Assembly: GCF_022662495.1 (NCBI RefSeq) | Contig: NZ_JAKPBU010000001.1 | Coordinates: forward strand, 930,001-994,000 | Reading direction: 5' to 3' | DNA length: 64,000 bases | Origin: Lysobacter sp. M2-1 | Lineage (GTDB): Bacteria; Pseudomonadota; Gammaproteobacteria; Xanthomonadales; Xanthomonadaceae | In this document: positions 44,618 through 52,224 of the stretch, piece by piece | How positions within the stretch are numbered: the first letter of the stretch is position 1 | Layout: each line of letters begins with the position of its first letter | Made by a program: the position numbers and the translations under genes | The notes under the pieces: model-generated | What the model was told of the DNA's origin: nothing | The model's database searches: none | Seen by the model: only the letters and a program-made list of their open reading frames with translations

Positions 44618-46198
44618 CTACAACGCCCAACCCTCGCGATACTCGCGACGCAGGAACTGGTTGGCTGCTGGCGCGTTGGTGATGCGCATGTTCTGCGCGT
44701 CGTACTCGATCCGGCCGCCGGCGCGCAGGGACACGACGCCCAGCAGCATGACCTCGGTCAGGCGCGCGGCGTAGGCGAAGGGCGACGACGCTTCGCCCTG
44801 CCCCTTGCAGGCCTGCACCCAGTTCATCTCGTGCGAGGTCGTGACGCGCGGGAACTTCTGCGCAGGCGTGCCCACCGCATCGTGCAGCGACTGCGGCAGC
44901 AGGCGCGGGTTGGCGCCGTAGGTGTCGTGGATCAGCTTGCCTTTGTCGCCCACGTAGAGCACGCCGCCATCGTCGTTCAACTCGCCGGCGCCCAGCGTCT
45001 GCAGCCCGGGAGGCAGCAATCCGCCGTCGTACCAGGTGAGCTTCACCGGCGGCATGCTGCCGCGTGCGGGGAAGTCGTAGTGGGTCATGGTCGCCATGGG
45101 GTAGGACGCCTGGTTGAACGGCGTCGACACGGTTTCCACCGAGGTCGGGAAGCCCAGGTCCAGCGCCCAGAACGGGTGGTCGATCAGGTGCGCGCCCATG
45201 TCGCCGATCGCGCCCACACCCCAGTCCACCCACCCGCGCCAGTTGAACGGGTGATACACCGGGTGGTAGCCGACGACGGGACCGGGGCCGAGGAACAGAT
45301 CCCAGGCCAACCCTTCCGGCTTCGGGTAGTTGCCGGTCATGGCATTGGCGAGGCGGTCCATCACCGCCTTCAGGTTCCAGCGCGCGGCGTCCGGTTCCGG
45401 CAGGGCCTGCGGACGCGGTATGCCCTGCGGCCAGTAGGCCAGCGGGCGGTTGGTCCAGACGTGGACCTCGCGCACGTCGCCGATCGCGCCGGCCGCGATG
45501 TACTCGTTGATCAGCCGGGCATCGTCGGTGGAGTGGCCCTGGTTGCCCATCTGGGTGATGAGCCTGGGGTTGTCCTGCGCCTTCTTCGACAGCGCGCGCG
45601 CTTCGTGGATCGACCAGGTGAGCGGCTTCTGCAGGTACACGTGCTTGCCCAGGCTCATCGCCGCGCTGGCGATCACCGCATGCAGGTGGTCGGGCGTGGC
45701 GATGACCACCGCGTCGATGTCCTTCTGCTCCTCCAGCATCCGGCGGTAATCGGTGTAGCGCTTGATCGAGGGGTACTTGGGCGCGAGCAGCTGCGCCTGC
45801 GCGATCTGTTCCTCCACCTCCTGGCGCTCTTCCGCGTTCTCGGCCTTGTCGAGGCGCTCCTGCGCCCTGCCCGGGTCGAACATCGCGCGAAAGCCCTTGT
45901 CGGTGTACCCCCAGTCCACGTCGCACAGGGCCACGATGTTCTCGCTCGCCATCGCGCGGATGTTGTTCTTGCCCATGCCGCCCACGCCGATGCCGGCGAT
46001 GTTCAGCCGGTCGCTGGGCGCCGTATGTCCTTGCCCGCCCAGCACGTGGCGGGGAACGATCATCAAACCGGCCGCGGCCAGCGCGGTGCCCGCGAGAAAG
46101 TCGCGGCGCGGGATCCTGCCGCTCGCGCCCGTGTCCGTGGAGGTTGCTGCAGCGCCGTGGCCCTGCTGCTCTTTCCCGATCTTCGATTCATCCGTCAT
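44618..46198 (-). CDS. Tat-exported Gfo/Idh/MocA family oxidoreductase
   Basis: A 526-residue protein. A twin-arginine signal [18 protein letters not shown] is at 29-46. The Rossmann domain starts at [58 protein letters not shown] carries the family EKP-like motif (here QKP). The C-terminal domain has the [25 protein letters not shown] region with GxHxxD-like residues. It is typical of the periplasmic or glycoside-acting group in sugar-degradation clusters. It is 144 bp from the GH29 gene in the same direction. Confidence 0.88.
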   Translation of the reverse strand: MTDESKIGKEQQGHGAAATSTDTGASGRIPRRDFLAGTALAAAGLMIVPRHVLGGQGHTAPSDRLNIAGIGVGGMGKNNIRAMASENIVALCDVDWGYTDKGFRAMFDPGRAQERLDKAENAEERQEVEEQIAQAQLLAPKYPSIKRYTDYRRMLEEQKDIDAVVIATPDHLHAVIASAAMSLGKHVYLQKPLTWSIHEARALSKKAQDNPRLITQMGNQGHSTDDARLINEYIAAGAIGDVREVHVWTNRPLAYWPQGIPRPQALPEPDAARWNLKAVMDRLANAMTGNYPKPEGLAWDLFLGPGPVVGYHPVYHPFNWRGWVDWGVGAIGDMGAHLIDHPFWALDLGFPTSVETVSTPFNQASYPMATMTHYDFPARGSMPPVKLTWYDGGLLPPGLQTLGAGELNDDGGVLYVGDKGKLIHDTYGANPRLLPQSLHDAVGTPAQKFPRVTTSHEMNWVQACKGQGEASSPFAYAARLTEVMLLGVVSLRAGGRIEYDAQNMRITNAPAANQFLRREYREGWAL

Positions 46199-46342
46199 GG
46201 GCGCATCAATCCCCGGTTGGATATCGATATCCGATGCGCCGCATTCTGGTCGCAAGGAGATCAGGGGATCAAGGCGACACGTTCACAGAGCTGCAATCTC
46301 GAAAGCTAGCTGCCGCGCATGGATGTCACGGCCCGCGCTTCG

Positions 46343-47908
46343 TCATGCGCCAAAGGCAATCCTGAAGGCGCTGGCGTGGCGGGTCGGCATTCGCGCTGGC
46401 AGGTCGATGAGGAGCGCCGCGTCCGTCTGCTGGAACTGCAGCGGCTCCGCCACGCCCAGCAGCCGCACGCTTTGCACCGCGCGCCTCTCGTGCCCGGCGT
46501 TGCGGCCGAGCGCAGCGATGGTCACGCGCCCGCGTGGCTCGCCCAGCGTGATGGCATAGAGCGCGTCGTCCTTGGTGGTGAAACGGATGTCCTGGGCGGT
46601 ATATGCGGCGCTTTCCTTGAAGGCGCCGGCCGTGGTCTCGGTCGGGCCTTCGCCATGGACGGCCCATGGGCGGGTCCCGTGGATCGCCTCGGCGTTGGTG
46701 CCCATCCAGTGCGCCAGCTCGGACAGCAGGGTCTGCGATTCCGGCGGCAGGTTTCCCTCCGGATAGAGCGCGACGTTGAGAAGCAGGTTGCCGTTCTTGC
46801 TGACGATGTCTGCGAGCATGCGGATCACGTCGGGTGCGGTCTTGTAGGTATCACCGTCGGTGAAGAACCAGTCGCCGTTCGAGGTATCGGTTTGCCAGGG
46901 CAGCGGATTGATCCCGCTCATGACGCCGCGTTCGACATCCTGCACGCAGGCTTCCGGATAGAACTCACCGGAGCCCAGGGCCTTGCAGTTGTAGACCACG
47001 TCGACGCCACCGTGCTTGGCGATGCTGCTGTTGTAGTAGTGCGCGACGAGCGAGCGCCCGACTTCTCCGAATGGAAGGCCGCCATCGGAATAGAGCAGGT
47101 CCGGCTCGTAGGAGTCGATCAGGTCGCGAATGCGGTTGAACCAAACCTTGTGGAACGCAGGATCCGTCGTGTACCAGGTATCCGGATTTCCCTTGAACGG
47201 CTCGTCGTGTTTCGGATGGTAGAGATCGGCGTATTGGGGATCGGCGCCGTCGTAGTCGACACCCATCTTGGGCCAGAACTGGTCGTATTGGTGGCTCGGG
47301 TAGAACCAGTTGTGGCTGGCGCCCAGATGCTCGGACACACCGAAGCGCAGGCCGCGCCGGCGCGCCGCATCGCGCCATGCGCCGACGATATCCCGCCTGG
47401 GGCCCATCGCGAGCGCATTCCAGCGGTGGTGGCGCGACTTCCACAAATCGAAATTGTCGTGGTGCACGCCCATGCTGACGAAGTATTTCGCACCGGCCGC
47501 GACATACAGATCCATCAAGGCGTCCGGATCGAACTTCTCCGCCTTCCATAGCGGAAGGATGTCCTTGTAGCCGCGCTCGGACGGATGCCCGTAATGCTTG
47601 AGATGGTGGGCGTAGTGCGGGTGACCGGGCACGTACATCCAGCGCGCGTACCAATCGCCGGAACGCGGCACGGCCTGCGGCCCCCAGTGCGCCCAGATGC
47701 CGAACTTGGCGTCGCGGAACCACGCCGGCGTCTGGTAGGTCTTCAGCGAGTCTGCCGTCGGCTTGAAGGTACCGCCGGTGATGGGAAGTGGATCGGCAGG
47801 CGCCAGCGCCTGGCTGCCTTGACCTGCACCCTCTTGCGCATGTGCGACGGCATGCATGCCGGCCGCAGCCCACAACGGTGCTCCCAACAAGGATCGCCTG
47901 CTTACCAT
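46343..47908 (-). CDS. alpha-L-fucosidase, GH29 family
   Basis: A 521-residue protein with a signal peptide containing SRRSLLG (Tat-like) and cleavage near AHAQ. The GH29 core has WFRDAKFGIWAHWGPQAVP (63-81), YFVSMGVHHDNFDLWKSRHHRWN (142-164) and the nucleophile region EPDLLYSDGGLPFG with D275 as the predicted nucleophile. The acid/base in GH29 varies and was not located. It would release fucose from glycans in the periplasm. It belongs with the Tat-exported oxidoreductase next to it. Confidence 0.92.
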   Translation of the reverse strand: MVSRRSLLGAPLWAAAGMHAVAHAQEGAGQGSQALAPADPLPITGGTFKPTADSLKTYQTPAWFRDAKFGIWAHWGPQAVPRSGDWYARWMYVPGHPHYAHHLKHYGHPSERGYKDILPLWKAEKFDPDALMDLYVAAGAKYFVSMGVHHDNFDLWKSRHHRWNALAMGPRRDIVGAWRDAARRRGLRFGVSEHLGASHNWFYPSHQYDQFWPKMGVDYDGADPQYADLYHPKHDEPFKGNPDTWYTTDPAFHKVWFNRIRDLIDSYEPDLLYSDGGLPFGEVGRSLVAHYYNSSIAKHGGVDVVYNCKALGSGEFYPEACVQDVERGVMSGINPLPWQTDTSNGDWFFTDGDTYKTAPDVIRMLADIVSKNGNLLLNVALYPEGNLPPESQTLLSELAHWMGTNAEAIHGTRPWAVHGEGPTETTAGAFKESAAYTAQDIRFTTKDDALYAITLGEPRGRVTIAALGRNAGHERRAVQSVRLLGVAEPLQFQQTDAALLIDLPARMPTRHASAFRIAFGA

Positions 47909-48039
47909 GATGTTCCCTCCTCACCCTTTGCTCGTTGCATGCGGTTGCGGCGAAGGCCGTTTGTAATGGCCCGCAAGGCACTTGTCGCGCATCGGATCCG
48001 GCCGCGGCGGATCGTGCGTTGGTGGTGTCGCCGCGACGC

Positions 48040-48132
48040 CCGCTGCGCGAGCGCAAGCGCGATGTCGATCGTGATGGCTGCCTCGTCCGGACCCATTAAT
48101 GCGGCGGAGGCACCAACTGTCCAATGAAAGAT
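48040..48132 (-). pseudogene. remnant of a gluconokinase 3' region, part A
   Basis: Read on the minus strand, the residues GPDEAAITIDIALA (48093 down to 48052) match ADEDAITVDIALA of the gntK product at 43.4 kb. Just upstream, in another frame, SLDSW matches LLDSQ, so there is one frameshift. The resemblance stops at about DIALA. No start or P-loop is present. Confidence 0.7.
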
Positions 48133-48209
48133 TTCCCACCAGCTATGCCGCTACCGTTATGGTTGTTGCAGTGCAGGAAGAATGAACACGCGCTTCGTAG
48201 GGATCAGGC

Positions 48210-48356
48210 GTGATTGAAGCAACGCTTGCCCCGCCCTTCTCCCTGATGCGGCCCGGATTCCAGCCAGCGGTGCCGGCGCCGGAAGCGCAGGTAGCCAGGG
48301 TGCTGGCTTGGCTCGGCATCGATGCGGAGCGGGCGGGCAGGGCTTCGGCCAATTGA
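48210..48356 (+). pseudogene. remnant of a gluconokinase 3' end, part B
   Basis: The plus-strand frame from 48276 reads APEAQVARVLAWLGIDAERA and then ends in SAN and a stop at 48354-48356. It matches the C-terminus of the gntK product at 43.4 kb, including VLAWLGID. It begins where part A stops, but on the other strand. A GTG at 48210 opens this frame for 48 codons; expression is unlikely. Confidence 0.7.
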
Positions 48357-48398
48357 TCGCCTCCGTCCCTTTGTTGTTCGAACGAATGCAGGGCGGGC

Positions 48399-49397
48399 TC
48401 AAGCCCGCCGCCTTGCAAGGGTGCCCCGGGCCAGCACAACAAAGACGACAAGGAACACCGGCCCCAAGGTGAGCGCCCACAGCGGCTTGACGGGGATCAG
48501 GAGCGTCGTCACCAGCATCACGGCAATTGCCAGCAGGTGTGAAGGGCGAATGTCGATCGGCCGAATCGTCGCAAGCGCCTGGCGAATCCATGCCAGCAAC
48601 GCTTTCCGCCAGATGGCGCCTGCGACTGTCAGCGCCGTCGCAACCCCGAGCGCCACCCCTGTCGACATCGGCAGGTTGATCAGCGCGTGCACGAGGATGG
48701 AGGGCAAGAGCGAACCGGTTTGCCGATAAAGGACGCCGAGCACCATCGACAAGCCGAACAGCATTGCGGTTGTCGCGAGGCTGAATGCATCAACGCCCAG
48801 GTACTGGCTGTGCAGGAAAGTGAATAGAACCGACGTCAGCACCAACGGCATCCAGGACGAACGAAAGGTCGCCTGAAGCCGGCCCTGCACGTAGCCACGG
48901 TAAAGCGCCTCCTCCAGGACAGGCACAACGCCGAAGCTCAGGACGGCCATAAAAAGATAGAAGTCACCGGTCAACGGGGCGGATAGAAGCGCCTCGCGCC
49001 ACGGTGGGCCGGCGGGCGCCAGGTCCCAGACCCGTCCCGCTTCCATAAGGATGCGAACCGGCGGAAATGCCACGATCGCCGCCAAGGACGCCAGCAGGAC
49101 GAGGCGCGGAGTGCTCTTGCTGTCGCGCCTGAGTCCGTCTGCAGGCCTGATCCACCAACGTCCGACGATCAGCACGATTGCGATGACCAGGAATTGTGCG
49201 CCGTACTGGACCAGCAGCAACTGCAGCATGGGAAGCACGAGCGGCAGCCAGGACGACGGCAACGATCCCGGAGTGAGCGTGGCCAGTGGGTTGGAAAGCT
49301 GAAGACCGAGCAGTGCTGGCCCAAAGCCTGCCAGCGCCAGCCCCAGCAGAATGACTGCCAGCACTTCCAGCAGTCCCGCCCATTCGAGTCGACGCAT
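48399..49397 (-). CDS. CPBP family intramembrane glutamic endopeptidase
   Basis: A 332-residue membrane protein with about 8 hydrophobic segments. The CPBP/Abi motifs are EE162-163 with R167 (VLEEALYRGYVQG), H196 in FTFLHSQYLG, and a third motif LPSILVHALIN. The family includes CAAX prenyl proteases and bacteriocin-immunity proteins. The ATG at 49397 gives the family start before the first helix. The extra three helices at the C-terminus are long for the family. Confidence 0.88.
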   Translation of the reverse strand: MRRLEWAGLLEVLAVILLGLALAGFGPALLGLQLSNPLATLTPGSLPSSWLPLVLPMLQLLLVQYGAQFLVIAIVLIVGRWWIRPADGLRRDSKSTPRLVLLASLAAIVAFPPVRILMEAGRVWDLAPAGPPWREALLSAPLTGDFYLFMAVLSFGVVPVLEEALYRGYVQGRLQATFRSSWMPLVLTSVLFTFLHSQYLGVDAFSLATTAMLFGLSMVLGVLYRQTGSLLPSILVHALINLPMSTGVALGVATALTVAGAIWRKALLAWIRQALATIRPIDIRPSHLLAIAVMLVTTLLIPVKPLWALTLGPVFLVVFVVLARGTLARRRA

Positions 49398-49515
49398 CGC
49401 GGGTATCCGGTTCCGAGAGGGAACCCACGATGCAGCCATGGACGGGTTCGATCGACCGGACCGGCCGAATCGCACCTGTTCCGGGGTCAGACCCGGCCGA
49501 AAAGGACTTCCGCCG

Positions 49516-50739
49516 TCAGGACGTGTTGCCAGCGCGTCGGAAGGCACTGGGTGTCTGGCCGGTATGGTCTTTGAAGACCTTGTTGAAGGTCGACTTGTTG
49601 CTGAAACCCGCTTCGAGCGCGAGATCGAGCACCGAGCGAGAACCCTCCAGCAGGTCGCGCTTGACTGCCTCGATCCGGTGCAGGTTCACGAACTCATAGA
49701 ACGTGCAGCCCAGTGTCGTGTTGAGAACTTCCGAGACCTGATGGGGCGTCGCTCCAACCGCACGGGCCAGACGCGCCAGGGACAGGTCATGGTCCCGATA
49801 CAGGTGTCCTACTTGCATCTCCTGCTCGAGCTTCTCCCGCAGAGCCGCAGCCTGATCCGCGCTCACATTCCGTGGCCGCGGCGATTCCATGATCGGCATT
49901 TCGGCGTCCAAGGCAGCAGCAGCAGCCCGGAGCGCGCCCGTACGGCCACTCGAGGCGCCGTCACTTTTGTCGTCTTCAGGCGATCGGCTGGTGGAGAAAA
50001 GAGCCGGTTGCCGCAGGCCCGCCACGCCGACGGCAAGCGCGAATGCCACCATGGCGATGCTGATGGCCGAGTCCGCCGGAATGGGGGCGCGAGGCCCGGC
50101 GGCCACCATCGCCAGTACCAGAACTGCGACTGCGGCGAAGAGCATCAGCACGAAGGAAAGCCAGCTCAGGCTGACGCGTTCATCGTTGGCGACCTGATCG
50201 TGCAACGCCCGACGCCAGCATCCAAGGCGATGCACCGCAAAGGCGGTATACGCCGCCAGTGACAGGCAGCGAGCGATATTGATGACGCCAACGCCGACCT
50301 CGCCCCGCTGATAGGACCGCATCGACTCGTCGATGAGCCCGACCAGTTCCGTGTCGGGCCGGACGAGGACAGGACCCAGGAGCAGCAGGTTGGCTGCCCA
50401 TGGCAACAAATGGAGCGCGGAGGCAGGTGACAGCGCCAGATGCGGCGCCGTTGCCTGGCGCACATACATCAGAAGCAACGGGCCGAAGAGGAAGACGACG
50501 GTCGAAGCAACGACCAGAAGCTTGGGCACGGCGATCCAGAACCCACTGAGGTACAGCCAGTGGGACAGCAGCCCAACCCCGATGGCACCCAGCAATAGCG
50601 CAAGCCACCGGTTCGCCAAGCGAGGTCCCCGTGGCTGGAACCACAACGCGGCAGCCAGCAGAAAGGCTTGGGTAATGCCAATTGCGAGCAGCGTGACCAC
50701 GGGACTGCGTCCAGGTAGCGGGACCACTATTGTGGGCAA
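49516..50739 (-). CDS. membrane-anchored AraC family regulator
   Basis: A 407-residue protein with seven predicted membrane helices in residues about 1-250, then a linker, and a C-terminal AraC helix-turn-helix (about 310-405: LSLARLARAVGATPHQVSEVLNTTLGCTFYEFVNLHR and LDLALEAGFSNKSTFNKVFKDHTGQTPSAFRR). This architecture senses a membrane or extracellular signal and contacts DNA directly. It is 118 bp upstream of the CPBP protease gene in the same direction, so it may control or share a transcript with it. Confidence 0.9.
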   Translation of the reverse strand: MPTIVVPLPGRSPVVTLLAIGITQAFLLAAALWFQPRGPRLANRWLALLLGAIGVGLLSHWLYLSGFWIAVPKLLVVASTVVFLFGPLLLMYVRQATAPHLALSPASALHLLPWAANLLLLGPVLVRPDTELVGLIDESMRSYQRGEVGVGVINIARCLSLAAYTAFAVHRLGCWRRALHDQVANDERVSLSWLSFVLMLFAAVAVLVLAMVAAGPRAPIPADSAISIAMVAFALAVGVAGLRQPALFSTSRSPEDDKSDGASSGRTGALRAAAAALDAEMPIMESPRPRNVSADQAAALREKLEQEMQVGHLYRDHDLSLARLARAVGATPHQVSEVLNTTLGCTFYEFVNLHRIEAVKRDLLEGSRSVLDLALEAGFSNKSTFNKVFKDHTGQTPSAFRRAGNTS

Positions 50740-50777
50740 CGTGCGTGAAGCCCGCAGAGCGCGTGCACGAGACGCTG

Positions 50778-50858
50778 GCTACCGAGGGAGCGCAGGTGGC
50801 TGATGTCCTCGCGTGGCTTGGCATCGACGACGGCGGCGGGGCGGTTTCGGCCTGCTGA
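50778..50858 (+). pseudogene. remnant of a gluconokinase 3' end, part C
   Basis: The plus-strand frame reads ATEGAQVADVLAWLGIDDGG and then GAVSAC and a stop at 50856-50858. It again matches the end of the gntK product (AQAAAVLAWLGIDGG). Only about 25 codons are preserved. It lies between the AraC gene start and the minisatellite. Confidence 0.7.
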
Positions 50859-50956
50859 AACACGCGTCCAGGGGCGTGCGCTGCGCCTACCGGCCTGCGC
50901 TGGCGCAGAGCCCCCCACGCGCAGCCAAATTGGACAATTTTTGTCCAACGGTCGGG

Positions 50957-51187
50957 TTATTTGCTCGGCGCTCGGACTTATTTAGGCGGCGTGCCGGCTT
51001 ATTTGGGCGGAGCGCCGGCTTATTTGGGCGGCGTTTCGGCTTATTCGGGCGAAGCGTCGGCTTATTTGGGCGGCGTTCCAGGCAAATCGGGTGGAGCGCC
51101 GGCCTTTTCGGGCGGCGTCCCGAGCAAATCGGGCGGAGCGTGGGCCTTTTCGGGCGGCGTTCGGGTTTCCGACAGCGGCGTGCAGCG
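50957..51187. repeat. 21-bp minisatellite with 42-bp higher-order period
   Basis: About ten units of 21 bp run from 50957 to 51166, then a degenerate one to 51187; consensus TTATTTGGGCGG followed by 9 variable bases. Units alternate between GGCGT and GGAGC after the GGG, giving a 42-bp period. Because 21 is a multiple of 3, no stop codon arises in several frames, so open frames on both strands here are a by-product. One frame would encode YLGGVPA-type repeats with a TTG start. Confidence 0.9.
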
Positions 51188-51192
51188 GAAAG

Positions 51193-51215
51193 AAAATGAA
51201 CCTGACCCCGTTTTC
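51193..51215 (+). repeat. left copy of AATGAACCTGACCCCGTTTT motif
   Basis: AAAATGAACCTGACCCCG followed by TTTTC. An inverted near-copy lies at 59254-59278. Short elements with TGACCCCGTT are found scattered in related genomes, often as worn repeats. The pair encloses the island. Confidence 0.6.
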
Positions 51216-51235
51216 CTCGGTCACACCGGTCTCAC

Positions 51236-52000
51236 CTAGCGGTTACGGACGGCCTCGCTGAAGGCAGAAGCCAGTATTCCTGTTGGCATAGCAATCAATC
51301 CGATCCCAGCGATTGCGACGACGCCAGCAATCATCTTGCCCACAGCCGTGATCGGGTAAACATCTCCATAGCCAATCGTGGTGAGGGTGATTACGGCCCA
51401 CCACAATGACCGAGGAATGCTACCGAATTTGTCTGGCTGCAAGTCGCCTTCGACCCAATACAGAGCCGATGCACCGAAAATCAAAACCGTAGCGGCCAGA
51501 GCTAACGTCACGAACAACTCGTATCGTCGGCTCTTGATGACGTTAACAAGGAGCGTCAAAGCTGCAGACATTCGTCCCAGCTTGCCCAATCGGAGAATCC
51601 TCAAGAGGCGAACGAGCCTCAGTGCCATCACATTGATACCGAAGAACGGCACTAAGGTAACCAGCACTGCAACTAAGTCTACGACCGCCGCGGGACTAGC
51701 GATGAACCGCAAACGCCGTCCAAACGCTGTTTCGCCTGGGGGTCGCTCTTCTACGATAGACCAGAGGCGTGCAAGGTACTCTGCGGCAAAGACAGAGCCT
51801 AGCCAGAACTCGACCGCCGCAAACATAGCTTGGTAGGGTTGAGCAAGTAATGGTTCAGTCTCAAGAATCGCGTTGACCGTACCCAGAAGAATGGCAGCGG
51901 TCAGCAACTTGTTGATCGGGGACAAACCGCGAGTGGGCCACGCGGTGGGATCCAATTGAATGTGGAAGGCTTGGCGGAGCTTGGCGGTATGACTTCGCAT
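51236..52000 (-). CDS. voltage-gated-type potassium channel
   Basis: A 254-residue channel. Six hydrophobic segments are visible, with an S4-like arginine ladder (ALRLVRLLRILRLGKLGR, 126-143) and the K+ filter TTIGYGD (207-213) between pore helix (SLWWAVITL) and S6. No cytoplasmic ligand-binding domain (RCK or CNBD) follows. Its ATG overlaps the stop of the upstream small frame in TAATG, so it is translationally coupled to the C-terminal piece of the helicase-nuclease gene. Base composition is clearly lower in GC than the chromosome around the island. It may be the effector of a defence module (inference). Confidence 0.9.
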   Translation of the reverse strand: MRSHTAKLRQAFHIQLDPTAWPTRGLSPINKLLTAAILLGTVNAILETEPLLAQPYQAMFAAVEFWLGSVFAAEYLARLWSIVEERPPGETAFGRRLRFIASPAAVVDLVAVLVTLVPFFGINVMALRLVRLLRILRLGKLGRMSAALTLLVNVIKSRRYELFVTLALAATVLIFGASALYWVEGDLQPDKFGSIPRSLWWAVITLTTIGYGDVYPITAVGKMIAGVVAIAGIGLIAMPTGILASAFSEAVRNR

Positions 52001-52224
52001 TACTCGCCCTTAGCTCGCGCTGCTGTAATCAGCCCGTTCGCGGCTGTGAGAGCAGCAGATTGGAGCAGGATTTCAATCCGGTCTTCAATCAAGGCTCGTA
52101 GCTGGGCGCTTGTGCTGCGATAGCCCAGCTGCCGCGACACATGGAGCACGAGCTCCTGCGTCGTCGCGCCAAGGTTAACTTCAACAATCCTGACGACTGC
52201 CGCATCGATCTCCTCGGGCGGCAA
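52000..52224 (-). CDS. C-terminal piece of the helicase-nuclease, cut off by in-frame TAA
   Basis: A 74-codon stretch directly after the TAA of the gene at 52225, in the same frame: LPPEEIDAAVVRIVEVNLGATTQELVLHVSRQLGYRSTSAQLRALIEDRIEILLQ. In related giant proteins this winged-helix-like segment is continuous with the DUF3320 region, usually after R-R-P-x-x-LPP. Here it could only be made by readthrough or by restart at the TTG at 52222-52224. It overlaps the channel gene by one base. I regard it as the end of the same gene. Confidence 0.7.
   Translation of the reverse strand: MPPEEIDAAVVRIVEVNLGATTQELVLHVSRQLGYRSTSAQLRALIEDRIEILLQSAALTAANGLITAARAKGE

Noticed and set aside
49478-49500. Third copy of the GGGGTCAG motif upstream of the CPBP gene
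   Set aside because: Only GTTCCGGGGTCAG matches; the flanking bases differ from both island copies.
50961-51239. Repeat protein with YLGGVPA units
   Set aside because: The frame begins with TTG without a ribosome-binding site, other frames across the repeat are equally open, and substitutions show no codon-position preference by eye. Kept only as a minisatellite.
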